Made by a program: the position numbers and the translations under genes | Source of the DNA: Planctomycetes bacterium UBA1135 | GTDB taxonomy: Bacteria > Planctomycetota > UBA1135 | Assembly: GCA_002311925.1 (NCBI GenBank) | Contig: DCAK01000046.1 | Span: forward strand, 11,284 to 39,093 | Direction of reading: 5' to 3' | DNA: 27,810 nt | Notes under the pieces: generated by a model | Seen by the model: only the letters and a program-made list of their open reading frames with translations | Databases searched by the model: none | What the model was told of the DNA's origin: nothing | Shown: in pieces, positions 9,339 through 16,068 of the stretch | Layout of the letters: each line of letters begins with the position of its first letter | Numbering within the stretch: position 1 is the stretch's first letter

Positions 9339-9536
9339 TCAGGGAAGTAAGAGAGTCCAGCCCAGGGCGACCGCCACCCCACCAATGGCGAGAACTGCCA
9401 ACGCGAACAAGGCGCCCCTGCGCAAACTCCCCCGCAAGATTTTTCCAGGGTCGTCCTCCCGGTAGGCGCTGACCACCACCGCCAATCCGGTGCTGAAGAC
9501 CAATAGAAGAAGAAGCTGGACGCCGAGGGTGGTCAC
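9339..9536 (-). CDS. Small two-helix membrane protein, translationally coupled
   Basis: A 65-residue protein with two predicted transmembrane helices (LGVQLLLLLVFSTGLAVVV at ~4-22 and ALFALAVLAIGGVAVALGW at ~43-61). A charged cytoplasmic or periplasmic loop, YREDDPGKILRGSLRRG, joins them. I do not recognise a family. The start is well supported: GTG at 9536 overlaps the TGA of the upstream gene as GTGA, with a strong AAGGAGG ribosome-binding sequence six bases before it. That makes it unlikely to be a shadow frame. Its partner is the TM2-like protein encoded just upstream on the same strand. Confidence 0.72.
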   Translation of the reverse strand: MTTLGVQLLLLLVFSTGLAVVVSAYREDDPGKILRGSLRRGALFALAVLAIGGVAVALGWTLLLP

Positions 9537-10363
9537 GGAGCAACCTCCTTGCCCGCCCGGCGGGCCCGAACCCAATCCTCTTCGGCCCTGGCGTAGGCGT
9601 CGAGACCGACCACGATGTTGAAGAGTCCGGCGACGGTGGTGAACATCAAGCCGGCATCCTGGTAGGGAAGAACCTGAGTGAAGGAGCGACCGGTGGCGAT
9701 CAGATTGCCGAGCCAGCCGGGCACCCCCAGAAACATCTGGCCAATCCAGTAATAGGGATGCCGCTGCCGATTGAAGTCGGCGAATTCCCCCAGAAACATC
9801 CCCAGAAGAAAGAGGCCAAGGACCACCCCGCCGAAGAGGAATGCCTTCAGCCTTCGGCCTGAAAGAGCATGCCCCAAACCCGGCAGGAGGAGCGTGGCGA
9901 GAGCCGCCTTCCCCGGGGTCAATCGCCCTGCAGGAAGGGGTTCAAGCTTTTCCAGGACAAGCCCGGAAGCGTGGGCGGCGGAAAAAAAACCAAGGACCCC
10001 TCCAGCCCCCGACATGCAGTGGCCGAGATGTCTCCAGGGAATGAGCTCGGGGGAATGGCCTCCGTTTTCCGCCGACTGGAACAAGATGGCGGCGAACTGG
10101 GAAGCGAGAAAGTTTCCGCATTCCGGAGCCATCAGGCAGAGCATTTTCATCCCGCCGAATCCGAGCCAGCGGCCGTAATCCAACTGGGTCGCACCGGCGA
10201 GAATAAAGCCTCCGAACAGGAGAACTTGGCAGGCGGCGAACCAGGCCAGGGCGGCGCGGCGGCGACCCAACAGAAGATGCCCCGCCCCGGGGACAAGAAG
10301 CGACCAGGTCACCATCCGCGCCTTGCCCTCGCGGATTTTCGGACCGGGTGTGAGCGCGCTCAT
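9533..10363 (-). CDS. Polytopic membrane protein with duplicated TM2-like PGxGHxxxGRR motif
   Basis: A 276-residue integral membrane protein of unknown function. Two copies of a TM2-like unit are visible: VPGAGHLLLGRRRAALAWF near residue 25 and LPGLGHALSGRRLKAFLFGG near 150. Each is followed by a long hydrophobic helix, suggesting internal duplication. Between them are MAPECGNFLASQFAAI and further helices, and C-terminal helices precede a basic tail (EEDWVRARRAGKE). The open frame extends to 10627, but that part is antisense to the thioesterase gene. ATG 10363 (MSALTPGPKIREGK) is preferred although the bases before it (CACCTCCC) are not a ribosome-binding site. It may belong to the DUF6677-type family, but that assignment is from memory and not certain. 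It is divergent from the thioesterase gene and coupled to the 65-residue protein. Confidence 0.75.
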   Translation of the reverse strand: MSALTPGPKIREGKARMVTWSLLVPGAGHLLLGRRRAALAWFAACQVLLFGGFILAGATQLDYGRWLGFGGMKMLCLMAPECGNFLASQFAAILFQSAENGGHSPELIPWRHLGHCMSGAGGVLGFFSAAHASGLVLEKLEPLPAGRLTPGKAALATLLLPGLGHALSGRRLKAFLFGGVVLGLFLLGMFLGEFADFNRQRHPYYWIGQMFLGVPGWLGNLIATGRSFTQVLPYQDAGLMFTTVAGLFNIVVGLDAYARAEEDWVRARRAGKEVAP

Positions 10364-10404
10364 GGGAGGTGATTCTGGCAGATGTGGCCCCCCATCGCCA
10401 CGCA

Positions 10405-10410
10405 TAGAAT
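10405..10410 (+). promoter_or_regulatory. Possible -10 box (TAGAAT) for the thioesterase gene
   Basis: TAGAAT is one or two bases from the consensus and ends 7 bases upstream of ATG 10418, matching the spacing seen at 5964-5977 and 10874-10886. No clear -35 hexamer is visible at 16-18 bases upstream, and no Shine-Dalgarno sequence precedes the ATG. A leaderless transcript is therefore plausible. Confidence 0.35.
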
Positions 10411-10417
10411 CGCGGAA

Positions 10418-10870
10418 ATGACTGCCCACGAGACCTCCTATCGCCTCACCTTCCGGGATGTCGACAGCATGGGGATTCTCTACTACGCCCGTTATCTCTT
10501 CCTTTTCGAAATGGGACGAGTGGAATGGATGCGGGACGAGGGCTTTTCCTATCGGGACATGGAGGAGGACATGAAGCTGAGCCTCCCCGTCACCCGGGCG
10601 GATTGTCGTTACCTGGCCCCTCTCCATTACGACGATATCGCCGTGGTTCGCACCGAAATCGCGGCCTGGACCCGCACCACCCTCTGCTTTTCACACGAGG
10701 TCCATCGCAAGGCTTTGGGCCAATTCTGTGCCGAGGGCCATGTGGAATTGGGATGCCTGCCCCACGGCGAGAGAAAGCCCGTCGCCCTTCCAGATTCGCT
10801 GATTGAAGTCCTGGAAAATCGAGCCGGGGACAAGAAGGGGCGTCTTCGCCAAGTCAGGGCACTGTTTTAG
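10418..10870 (+). CDS. Acyl-CoA thioesterase, hot-dog fold (4HBT/YbgC-FadM type)
   Basis: Cytoplasmic hot-dog thioesterase of 150 residues, close to the usual 130-150. The family motif is plain: FRDVDSMGILYYARYL near residues 12-27 with catalytic Asp16 and the following Gly19, then MGRVEWMRDEG. The C-terminal half continues with RADCRYLAPLHYDD and IAAWTRTTLCFSHEV, typical of YbgC/FadM relatives. An in-frame ATG at 10382 exists, but MTAHETSYRLTF from 10418 fits family starts and the nearby -10 box. It lies 15 bases before iscR. No metabolic link to Fe-S assembly is evident, and the substrate chain length cannot be inferred. Confidence 0.88.
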   Translation: MTAHETSYRLTFRDVDSMGILYYARYLFLFEMGRVEWMRDEGFSYRDMEEDMKLSLPVTRADCRYLAPLHYDDIAVVRTEIAAWTRTTLCFSHEVHRKALGQFCAEGHVELGCLPHGERKPVALPDSLIEVLENRAGDKKGRLRQVRALF

Positions 10871-10879
10871 TGCTAAATT
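10866..10879 (+). promoter_or_regulatory. Extended -10 promoter overlapped by palindromic operator of iscR
   Basis: TGCTAAATT is an extended -10 element (TGn plus TAAATT at 10874-10879) ending 6 bases before the iscR ATG. It is overlapped by TTTAG-TG-CTAAA (10866-10877), a perfect 5-bp inverted repeat. Rrf2-family proteins bind such AT-rich dyads and usually repress their own operon, so this is a candidate autoregulatory operator. The left half of the palindrome includes the stop codon of the thioesterase gene. Confidence 0.5.
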
Positions 10880-10885
10880 AGGTGG

Positions 10886-11314
10886 ATGCTTCGGTTCACC
10901 CGCCGCTCCGAATACGGAATGATGGCTCTCGCTTTCCTGGCGAGAAGGCCGAAGGCGTATTGCAGCGTCCGTGAAATCCACGGAGAACTCGGGCTTCCCC
11001 GGCGACTGCTGGCCGAAATTCTCAAGGCCCTCTGCCAGGAGGAGATGGTCGAGGGGGTGCGGGGGCCCGGCGGCGGTTACCGATTGATAGTGGATGCGGG
11101 AACCATCCCCCTTTCCCGGGTCGTGGAGGCCCTGGATGGAACCCTGCGTATCACCGAATGCTCCAAGGGCGGAGATTGCCGCTGGCTGGAAGACTGCACC
11201 ATTCGAGGCGGCATGTCCCAGGTCGCGGCGCGCATCCATGGTGTGCTGGACGAGTTCACCGTCGCCGAGGTGGCCTTCCGACTGCGCCCCGGCAAGCGGG
11301 GAGTCGAGGTTTGA
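10886..11314 (+). CDS. iscR: Rrf2-family Fe-S-sensing regulator (IscR-like)
   Basis: A 142-residue winged-helix transcription factor of the Rrf2 family. The N-terminus has the expected SEYGMMALAFLA helix, and the recognition region reads LPRRLLAEILKALCQ followed by GVRGPGGGYRL, as in IscR. The cluster cysteines are C92, C98 and C104 (C-x5-C-x5-C), exactly E. coli IscR numbering. The fourth ligand, His107 in E. coli, is Arg107 here, so the cluster must be ligated differently or by only three cysteines. Downstream iscS overlaps its stop by TTGA, which identifies it as the regulator of this isc unit. The promoter carries a palindrome that may be its own operator. Confidence 0.92.
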   Translation: MLRFTRRSEYGMMALAFLARRPKAYCSVREIHGELGLPRRLLAEILKALCQEEMVEGVRGPGGGYRLIVDAGTIPLSRVVEALDGTLRITECSKGGDCRWLEDCTIRGGMSQVAARIHGVLDEFTVAEVAFRLRPGKRGVEV

Positions 11315-12495
11315 CTCCTTTCGAGCGGGTCTACTTGGACCACCAGGCCACCACCCCCATGGATTCGAGGGTCTTGGACGCAATGGAGCCCTGGCTCAGG
11401 GAACGCCACGGGAATGCGGCATCCCGAAGCCATGTCTTCGGGTGGGAAGCCGGCAAGGCCGTTGAGGCCGCGCGGGCGGTGCTCGCCGCCGGGGTGGGTG
11501 GCCGGGCCCGTGAAATCGTCTTCACGTCCGGCGCGACCGAAAGCAACAATCTCGCCCTTCTTGGATGCGCGCGAGCCCGGAAGGACAAGGGCATGCACCT
11601 GGTCAGCGCCCGCACCGAGCACAAGTCCGTCCTGGAACCCCTGGAAGCCCTGGAAAAGGAGGGCTTCGCCATCACCTGGCTTGAAGTCGACGGGGAAGGG
11701 CGGCTCGACCCGGCCCATTTGAAGGCCGCCCTCAGGCCTGAAACCATCCTCGTCTCCCTCATGCACGCCAACAACGAAGTCGGGACCCTCCACCCGATTC
11801 GTGAAGTCGGGTTCCTCTGCAAGGAACACGGCGTGATCTTTCATTGTGATGCGGCACAAAGTTTCGCCAAGGAACCCATCGATGTGGAAGCCGACGGCAT
11901 CGACCTGCTCTCCGCCAGTTCTCACAAGATTCACGGCCCCAAGGGGCTGGGATTCCTCTGGGTGAGAAGCCGGCCCCAGGTTTCCCTCGAACCCCTCATG
12001 TTCGGTGGGGGCCACGAAAGAGGAATGCGGCCGGGAACCCTAGATGTCCCCGGCATCGTGGGGATGGCCAAGGCCCTTGAAATCGCCCACGAAGACCGTG
12101 AAGCGGAGCAGGATTCCATTCGCAAACTCCGAGGCGCCCTGCAGGCCCTTCTCATCCCCGCCGGAGGGTGCACTCTCAACGGCCCCCCCACCCCGCGCCT
12201 TGCCGGAAACCTCAACTTGAGCTTCGAGCATGTGGACGGGGAAGCCCTGCTGGCCTCCCTCGAGGGAATCGCCGCCAGCACCGGCTCGGCCTGCACTTCA
12301 GCCGACCTCGCCCCCTCCCATGTCCTGCTTGCGATGGGAAAAAGCCCGGCCATGGCTCGCGGCTCCATTCGCTTCAGCTTGGGCCGGGGAAACACCCTCG
12401 CCGAGATAGAATGGGTGGCGGAGCGGGTTCTGGAGGAGGTGCGCCGCCTCCGAGAACTTTCACCCCTCCACAAGATGGCGACCGAAAACTCATGA
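11311..12495 (+). CDS. iscS: Cysteine desulfurase IscS
   Basis: PLP enzyme that takes sulfur from L-cysteine for Fe-S cluster assembly and other thio-modifications. It has 394 residues from the TTG at 11311, which overlaps the iscR stop (TTGA) and has GGGGAG upstream. Motifs: YLDHQATTPMD (N-terminus), TSGATESNNLAL, HKSVLEPLE, HANNEVGTLHPI, CDAAQSF, SSHKIHGPKG with the PLP lysine at residue 206, and STGSACTSADLAPSH with the persulfide cysteine at 328. Both positions match E. coli IscS, so it is a group I (IscS/NifS) enzyme rather than SufS. The longer frame from 11158 is antisense-like noise within iscR. ATGA overlap with iscA shows tight coupling. Confidence 0.95.
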   Translation: MTPFERVYLDHQATTPMDSRVLDAMEPWLRERHGNAASRSHVFGWEAGKAVEAARAVLAAGVGGRAREIVFTSGATESNNLALLGCARARKDKGMHLVSARTEHKSVLEPLEALEKEGFAITWLEVDGEGRLDPAHLKAALRPETILVSLMHANNEVGTLHPIREVGFLCKEHGVIFHCDAAQSFAKEPIDVEADGIDLLSASSHKIHGPKGLGFLWVRSRPQVSLEPLMFGGGHERGMRPGTLDVPGIVGMAKALEIAHEDREAEQDSIRKLRGALQALLIPAGGCTLNGPPTPRLAGNLNLSFEHVDGEALLASLEGIAASTGSACTSADLAPSHVLLAMGKSPAMARGSIRFSLGRGNTLAEIEWVAERVLEEVRRLRELSPLHKMATENS

Positions 12496-12845
12496 CCACC
12501 GCAGACACCTCCACTCCCCCGTTTCAAATCACCGATGAAGCTGCGGCGGAAATCTTGAAGCTTTCCGAGGCCAAGGGCCTTTCCCGGGAGGCCGGGGTTC
12601 ATGTCGGAGTGCAGGCGGGAGGGTGCTCGGGTTTCACCTACCTCCTGGATTTCGTGGATTTCCCTCCCGAAGAAGCGGAAATCATCGAGGAAAAGGGAGT
12701 CCGCATCTTCGTCGCAAGAAAATCCCTGCCCTACATCCAGGGTTGCTCCCTCGATTTCGCCGGCGGCCTGCAAGGCAAGGGATTCCAGTTCCACAATCCA
12801 CAGGCGACAAGCACCTGTGGTTGCGGAGAGTCCTTCTCGGTCTAG
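12492..12845 (+). CDS. iscA: A-type Fe-S cluster carrier (IscA/SufA/ErpA family)
   Basis: A 117-residue A-type carrier that receives Fe-S clusters and delivers them to apo-proteins. The three ligand cysteines are present: C in GGCSGFTY near residue 42 and the C-terminal STCGCGESF. The conserved SLDFAGGLQGKGFQFHNPQA precedes them (split: SLDFAG, GFQFHNP). The start is ATG 12492, overlapping the iscS stop as ATGA. An isc operon would normally have the scaffold IscU between iscS and iscA; none is encoded here. The stop codon shares its CTAG with the stop of the oppositely oriented dehydrogenase gene. Confidence 0.93.
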   Translation: MTTADTSTPPFQITDEAAAEILKLSEAKGLSREAGVHVGVQAGGCSGFTYLLDFVDFPPEEAEIIEEKGVRIFVARKSLPYIQGCSLDFAGGLQGKGFQFHNPQATSTCGCGESFSV

Positions 12846-13906
12846 GCTCCGACCGTTTCCAGGGCCCGAGGAGAATCCTCCTCGCCCTTCTCCGCTTCCA
12901 GAATTTCCGAAGCCAGTTCCCGGGCCGCTTCGACGGTGCTGAACGATTCAGCCCGAGCCCTCCGCACAACTTCGGCAACGGTGTCTCCGATTCCACGCAG
13001 CTCGGCGTCCCATTCCGACCTGCCGGTGACATCGTGGCCAGCACCTTCAATCAGAGCCCCGGCGTTGATGACGAAATCGGGGAGATAGAGGATGCCTCGA
13101 GCGTCCAGTTGGACCGCGTTCTCCGGTCCGGCGAGAGTGTTGTTGGCGCAAGGAGCGACCATTCGCGCCCGGATGCGAGGAATGCTGAGGTCGTGAAGAA
13201 CCCCTCCCAGTGCGCAGGGAACCAACACATCACATTCCTGAGCGAGGAGTTCCCCCGGGTCCACGAGGTCGATTCCAAGTTCACGGGCCCTATCGCAGGG
13301 TCGGGGAGAGGGGTCGGCGGCCACAACTTGGGCTCCGGCCTCCATCAAGCGCCTGGCAAGAACGAAGCCGACGGAACCCAATCCTTGAACGGCAACCCGG
13401 ATTCCTTCAAGGCGGTCCTCCCCGAGGGCGAGCAGGCCGGCGCGGATTCCCCAAATGGCGCCCTCGGCTGTAGCTTCACCTGAAGGCCTCAAATCGGGAA
13501 CATGGCAGACCCCCCATCGTGTGGTTCGGGCGAGGGCCTCCTCGTCTGCCGGGGTGAAACCGGCGTCGGGCCCAGTTCGATACAAACCCCCGAGAGCCTC
13601 GATTTCCCGGCCGAGGGCCTCCATGGCGGCGGAGCGATCCTCGAGCCGATCGGCCAGGACCACGGTTTTCGCGCCCCCGCCTCGAACATGAGCGAGGACG
13701 CATTTGATGGTCATCGCCCGGGAAAGGCGCAGGGCGTCCAGGGCGGCCTCGGACTCGGTTCGATAGTGCCAAATCCGGATTCCCCCATAGGCGGGTCCCC
13801 GACCGACCTCGTGGAGGGCGATCCAAGCGCGCAAACCCGATGCGGAATCCTGGACAGCCAGGACCCGGTCGTGGCCTCCGCGGGCCATCCAGTCGAGTAG
13901 TTCCAT
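12842..13906 (-). CDS. Leucine dehydrogenase-type amino acid dehydrogenase (Glu/Leu/Phe/Val family)
   Basis: NAD-dependent oxidative deaminase of branched-chain or related amino acids, 354 residues (LeuDH is about 364). GPAYGGIRIWHY (~38-48) and LSRAMTIK precede catalytic Lys68. The next lysine, in RGGGAK, is Lys80, so both fall at Bacillus leucine dehydrogenase numbering. The Asp of TGPDAG (114) is the likely acid/base partner. The nucleotide fold has VQGLGSVG (~173-180), with CANNTLAGPENA and PDFVINAGALIEGAG near the C-terminus. ATG 13906 is preferred; the frame is open further upstream but is antisense to the HEAT gene. The stop overlaps iscA. It is divergent from the nine-gene operon, whose second gene is an aminotransferase. 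Preference among Leu, Val and Phe is not determined. Confidence 0.9.
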   Translation of the reverse strand: MELLDWMARGGHDRVLAVQDSASGLRAWIALHEVGRGPAYGGIRIWHYRTESEAALDALRLSRAMTIKCVLAHVRGGGAKTVVLADRLEDRSAAMEALGREIEALGGLYRTGPDAGFTPADEEALARTTRWGVCHVPDLRPSGEATAEGAIWGIRAGLLALGEDRLEGIRVAVQGLGSVGFVLARRLMEAGAQVVAADPSPRPCDRARELGIDLVDPGELLAQECDVLVPCALGGVLHDLSIPRIRARMVAPCANNTLAGPENAVQLDARGILYLPDFVINAGALIEGAGHDVTGRSEWDAELRGIGDTVAEVVRRARAESFSTVEAARELASEILEAEKGEEDSPRALETVGA

Positions 13907-13948
13907 TGGAGAAAGGCGGCGGGAAGAAAGAAGAGCCGCCGCTGGTCC

Positions 13949-13958
13949 TAGTATTGTA
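13949..13958. promoter_or_regulatory. Overlapping divergent -10 boxes between the dehydrogenase and HEAT-lipoprotein genes
   Basis: On the plus strand TAGTAT (13949-13954) lies 19 bases before ATG 13974. On the minus strand TACAAT (13958-13953) lies about 46 bases before ATG 13906. The two boxes overlap by two bases, so the two promoters could not be open together. No good -35 elements are seen on either strand. Confidence 0.35.
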
Positions 13959-13973
13959 CGCCACAAACTGAAA

Positions 13974-14876
13974 ATGCCCCGCGCCCTCATCCCCTTCGGC
14001 CTTTTTCTTGCCGCCTGCGCCAGCCCCGTCGGCGTTGCGCCCCCTCCCGTGGATACCGCCGCCGCCCCTGAGCGGGAAGCCTCCACGGAGCCCTTCAACC
14101 CCAAATCGGAAAGAAAGGAAATGTCCGTCGGCGGGCTCATCCTGGATTGCAACCGCCACCTGCGGACATGGCAGGAGGCCATGGGCCGTTCCCGCACCCA
14201 GGAAAACTCCGAAACCATTCGCTGGACGGAAGCGGCCTTGGCCGCCCTGGTCAACAGGGAAAGGGAGAAGCTCGAACAGGAAGCCGCAACCGGACCCACA
14301 CGCAACCGGGCCATCGCTTCGGCAGCCCTCGGCTTCGCTCCAGGGCCCCGGACGCTCACCTACTTGCTGAACAATCTCAATTCCCAAGACCCCTTCGTTC
14401 TGGTGAACACGCTCCTGGGAATCGGCGCCATGGGCGACGCTGAAACCCCTCTCGACATCCTGGCGGACACCCTGCTCAAGGAGGACCTTCCCCTGGAGGT
14501 CACCCGCAACGGCTTGTTCGCAGGCCATCGCCTCGCGGCCCGCCTCCGGGACGACCCCGGCGGCCATCTTTCCCGGCTCTTCCTCAGCCACCTGGATTTC
14601 CCCGACACCGGGGTTCGAGCCCAAGCCGCCTCGGGGCTCGGACTGACCCGGAGCGGAATCGCCGTGGAGGCCCTCGCCCACTCGTTGCGTGGAGATTCCG
14701 AGGCACTGGTCCGAACAGCCGCCGCCTTCGCCCTGGGTGAAATCGGCTCCCCAGCGGGGATCTCGGTTCTCACCACGGCCCTCCGGGACCCCAGCCTCCA
14801 AGTTTCCGGCACAGCCCGGGGATCTCTGCGGAAAATCGAACTCGCCGGGAAAGCATCCGGGAGTCGAGGGGGTTGA
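13974..14876 (+). CDS. HEAT-repeat lipoprotein
   Basis: A 300-residue predicted lipoprotein. The signal peptide MPRALIPFGLFLAAC ends in a canonical lipobox (LAAC, Cys15), followed by a Pro/Ala-rich linker (~16-45). An alpha-helical domain carries HEAT/PBS-lyase-like repeats at ~95-290: examples are ASAALGFAPG, LLGIGAMGD, RAQAASGLGLTRSG and VRTAAAFALGEIGSP. HEAT solenoids bind proteins, so a scaffolding role at the membrane is likely; the partner is unknown. It is the first gene of a nine-gene plus-strand operon, ending four bases before the aminotransferase start. The upstream GAAAATG has no clear Shine-Dalgarno sequence. Confidence 0.85.
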   Translation: MPRALIPFGLFLAACASPVGVAPPPVDTAAAPEREASTEPFNPKSERKEMSVGGLILDCNRHLRTWQEAMGRSRTQENSETIRWTEAALAALVNREREKLEQEAATGPTRNRAIASAALGFAPGPRTLTYLLNNLNSQDPFVLVNTLLGIGAMGDAETPLDILADTLLKEDLPLEVTRNGLFAGHRLAARLRDDPGGHLSRLFLSHLDFPDTGVRAQAASGLGLTRSGIAVEALAHSLRGDSEALVRTAAAFALGEIGSPAGISVLTTALRDPSLQVSGTARGSLRKIELAGKASGSRGG

Positions 14877-14880
14877 CCCC

Positions 14881-16068
14881 TTGAACTCCGGGGAAACTCG
14901 GCCCGGAATTCGAATTTCCCACAAGGCGTCCACCTTCACTGAATCGGTGATTCGGGAAATGACCCGGGTCGCCGACGCCCACGGAGCCGTGAACCTGGCC
15001 CAGGGCTTTCCCGATTTCCCCGCCCCGGAGGAACTCAAGGAAGCGGCGGTTCGCCATATTCGGGCCGACATCAATCAATACGCCACGACCTGGGGGTCGC
15101 CCGCCCTGCGCAAGGCTCTTGCCGACTTCATGGCTCGCAGGCGGGGAGTCACCATCGACCCCGAAACCATGGTCACCGTTTGCTGCGGAGCCACCGAGGC
15201 CATGTTGGCGGCCATGATGGCGGTCCTCGACCCGGGCGACGAGGTCCTGATTCCCGAGCCTTATTACGAAAATTACGGTCCCGACGGAATCCTCTCGGGG
15301 GCCATCCCTCGCTTCGTCCCCATGGGAAGCGGCTTCGGGCTGGACGTGGACGCTCTTCGGGATGCTTGCACCCCGGCCACCCGGGGGGTGATTTTCAACA
15401 CACCCCACAATCCGACCGGACGGGTCTTTTCCCGTGAGGAATGCTCCGCTCTTTTCGATTTCGTCAAGGAGAGGGACCTCCTGCTCTTCACGGATGAAAT
15501 CTACGAGGAAATCCTCTTCACCGGGCCCCACAGGAGCCCCCTCCTCGAAGAGGGCATGGCGGAACGCACCCTCGTCATCTCGGGAGCCTCCAAGACCTTC
15601 AGCGTCACGGGCTGGAGGGTGGGCTGGGTCATCTCGCCGCCATCCCTGACCACTGCCGTCCGCAAGGTCCATGATTTCCTGACGGTCGGCGCCCCGGCTC
15701 CCCTCCAGGAAGCCATCGCGGAAGCCCTGGCCTGGCCCGACGCCTATTTCGACTCGCTGGTGGAGGATTACAAAGAGCGGCGCGAGGTCATGGTGGCAAG
15801 CCTCCGAGAATCGGGTTTCGCCTGCGAAGTACCGGAAGGGGCTTATTACATCATGGCCGATTCCTCCGCCCACATGCGCAACGGCGAGGACGACACCGCC
15901 TTCGCCATGCGGCTCGTGCGCGATGCCGGGGTGGCCACGGTCCCCGGTTCTTCCTTTTATTGCGACCCGGCCGACGGCGGCCGGAAAATTCGCTTCTGCT
16001 ATTCCAAGAAGCTCGAGACCCTGCGGGACGCGGGGCATAGGCTGAAGGAATGGGCGGCCTCTTCCTGA
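14881..16068 (+). CDS. PLP-dependent class I/II aminotransferase
   Basis: Fold-type I aminotransferase, 395 residues, most like the YbdL/kynurenine aminotransferase/methionine aminotransferase group. Motifs: NLAQGFPDFPAP (N-terminus), NQYATTWGSPALRKALADF, FNTPHNPTGRVFSREE, DEIYEEILF, and SGASKTFSVTGWRVGW, with the PLP lysine at residue 238. The C-terminal arginine region GGRKIRFCYSKK binds the substrate carboxylate. The start is set at TTG 14881 (MNSGETRPGI) with GAGGGGG upstream; longer frames are antisense-like. It probably transaminates methionine, aromatic or glutamine-type substrates. It overlaps the next gene by 19 bases. Divergent leucine dehydrogenase and the terminal amidinotransferase in the same operon suggest amino-acid nitrogen metabolism, but that link is inference. 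Confidence 0.9.
   Translation: MNSGETRPGIRISHKASTFTESVIREMTRVADAHGAVNLAQGFPDFPAPEELKEAAVRHIRADINQYATTWGSPALRKALADFMARRRGVTIDPETMVTVCCGATEAMLAAMMAVLDPGDEVLIPEPYYENYGPDGILSGAIPRFVPMGSGFGLDVDALRDACTPATRGVIFNTPHNPTGRVFSREECSALFDFVKERDLLLFTDEIYEEILFTGPHRSPLLEEGMAERTLVISGASKTFSVTGWRVGWVISPPSLTTAVRKVHDFLTVGAPAPLQEAIAEALAWPDAYFDSLVEDYKERREVMVASLRESGFACEVPEGAYYIMADSSAHMRNGEDDTAFAMRLVRDAGVATVPGSSFYCDPADGGRKIRFCYSKKLETLRDAGHRLKEWAASS

Noticed and set aside
13907..14359. Upstream extension of the dehydrogenase frame
   Set aside because: It is antisense to the HEAT lipoprotein gene and unlike the family. The LeuDH-like residues number correctly from ATG 13906.
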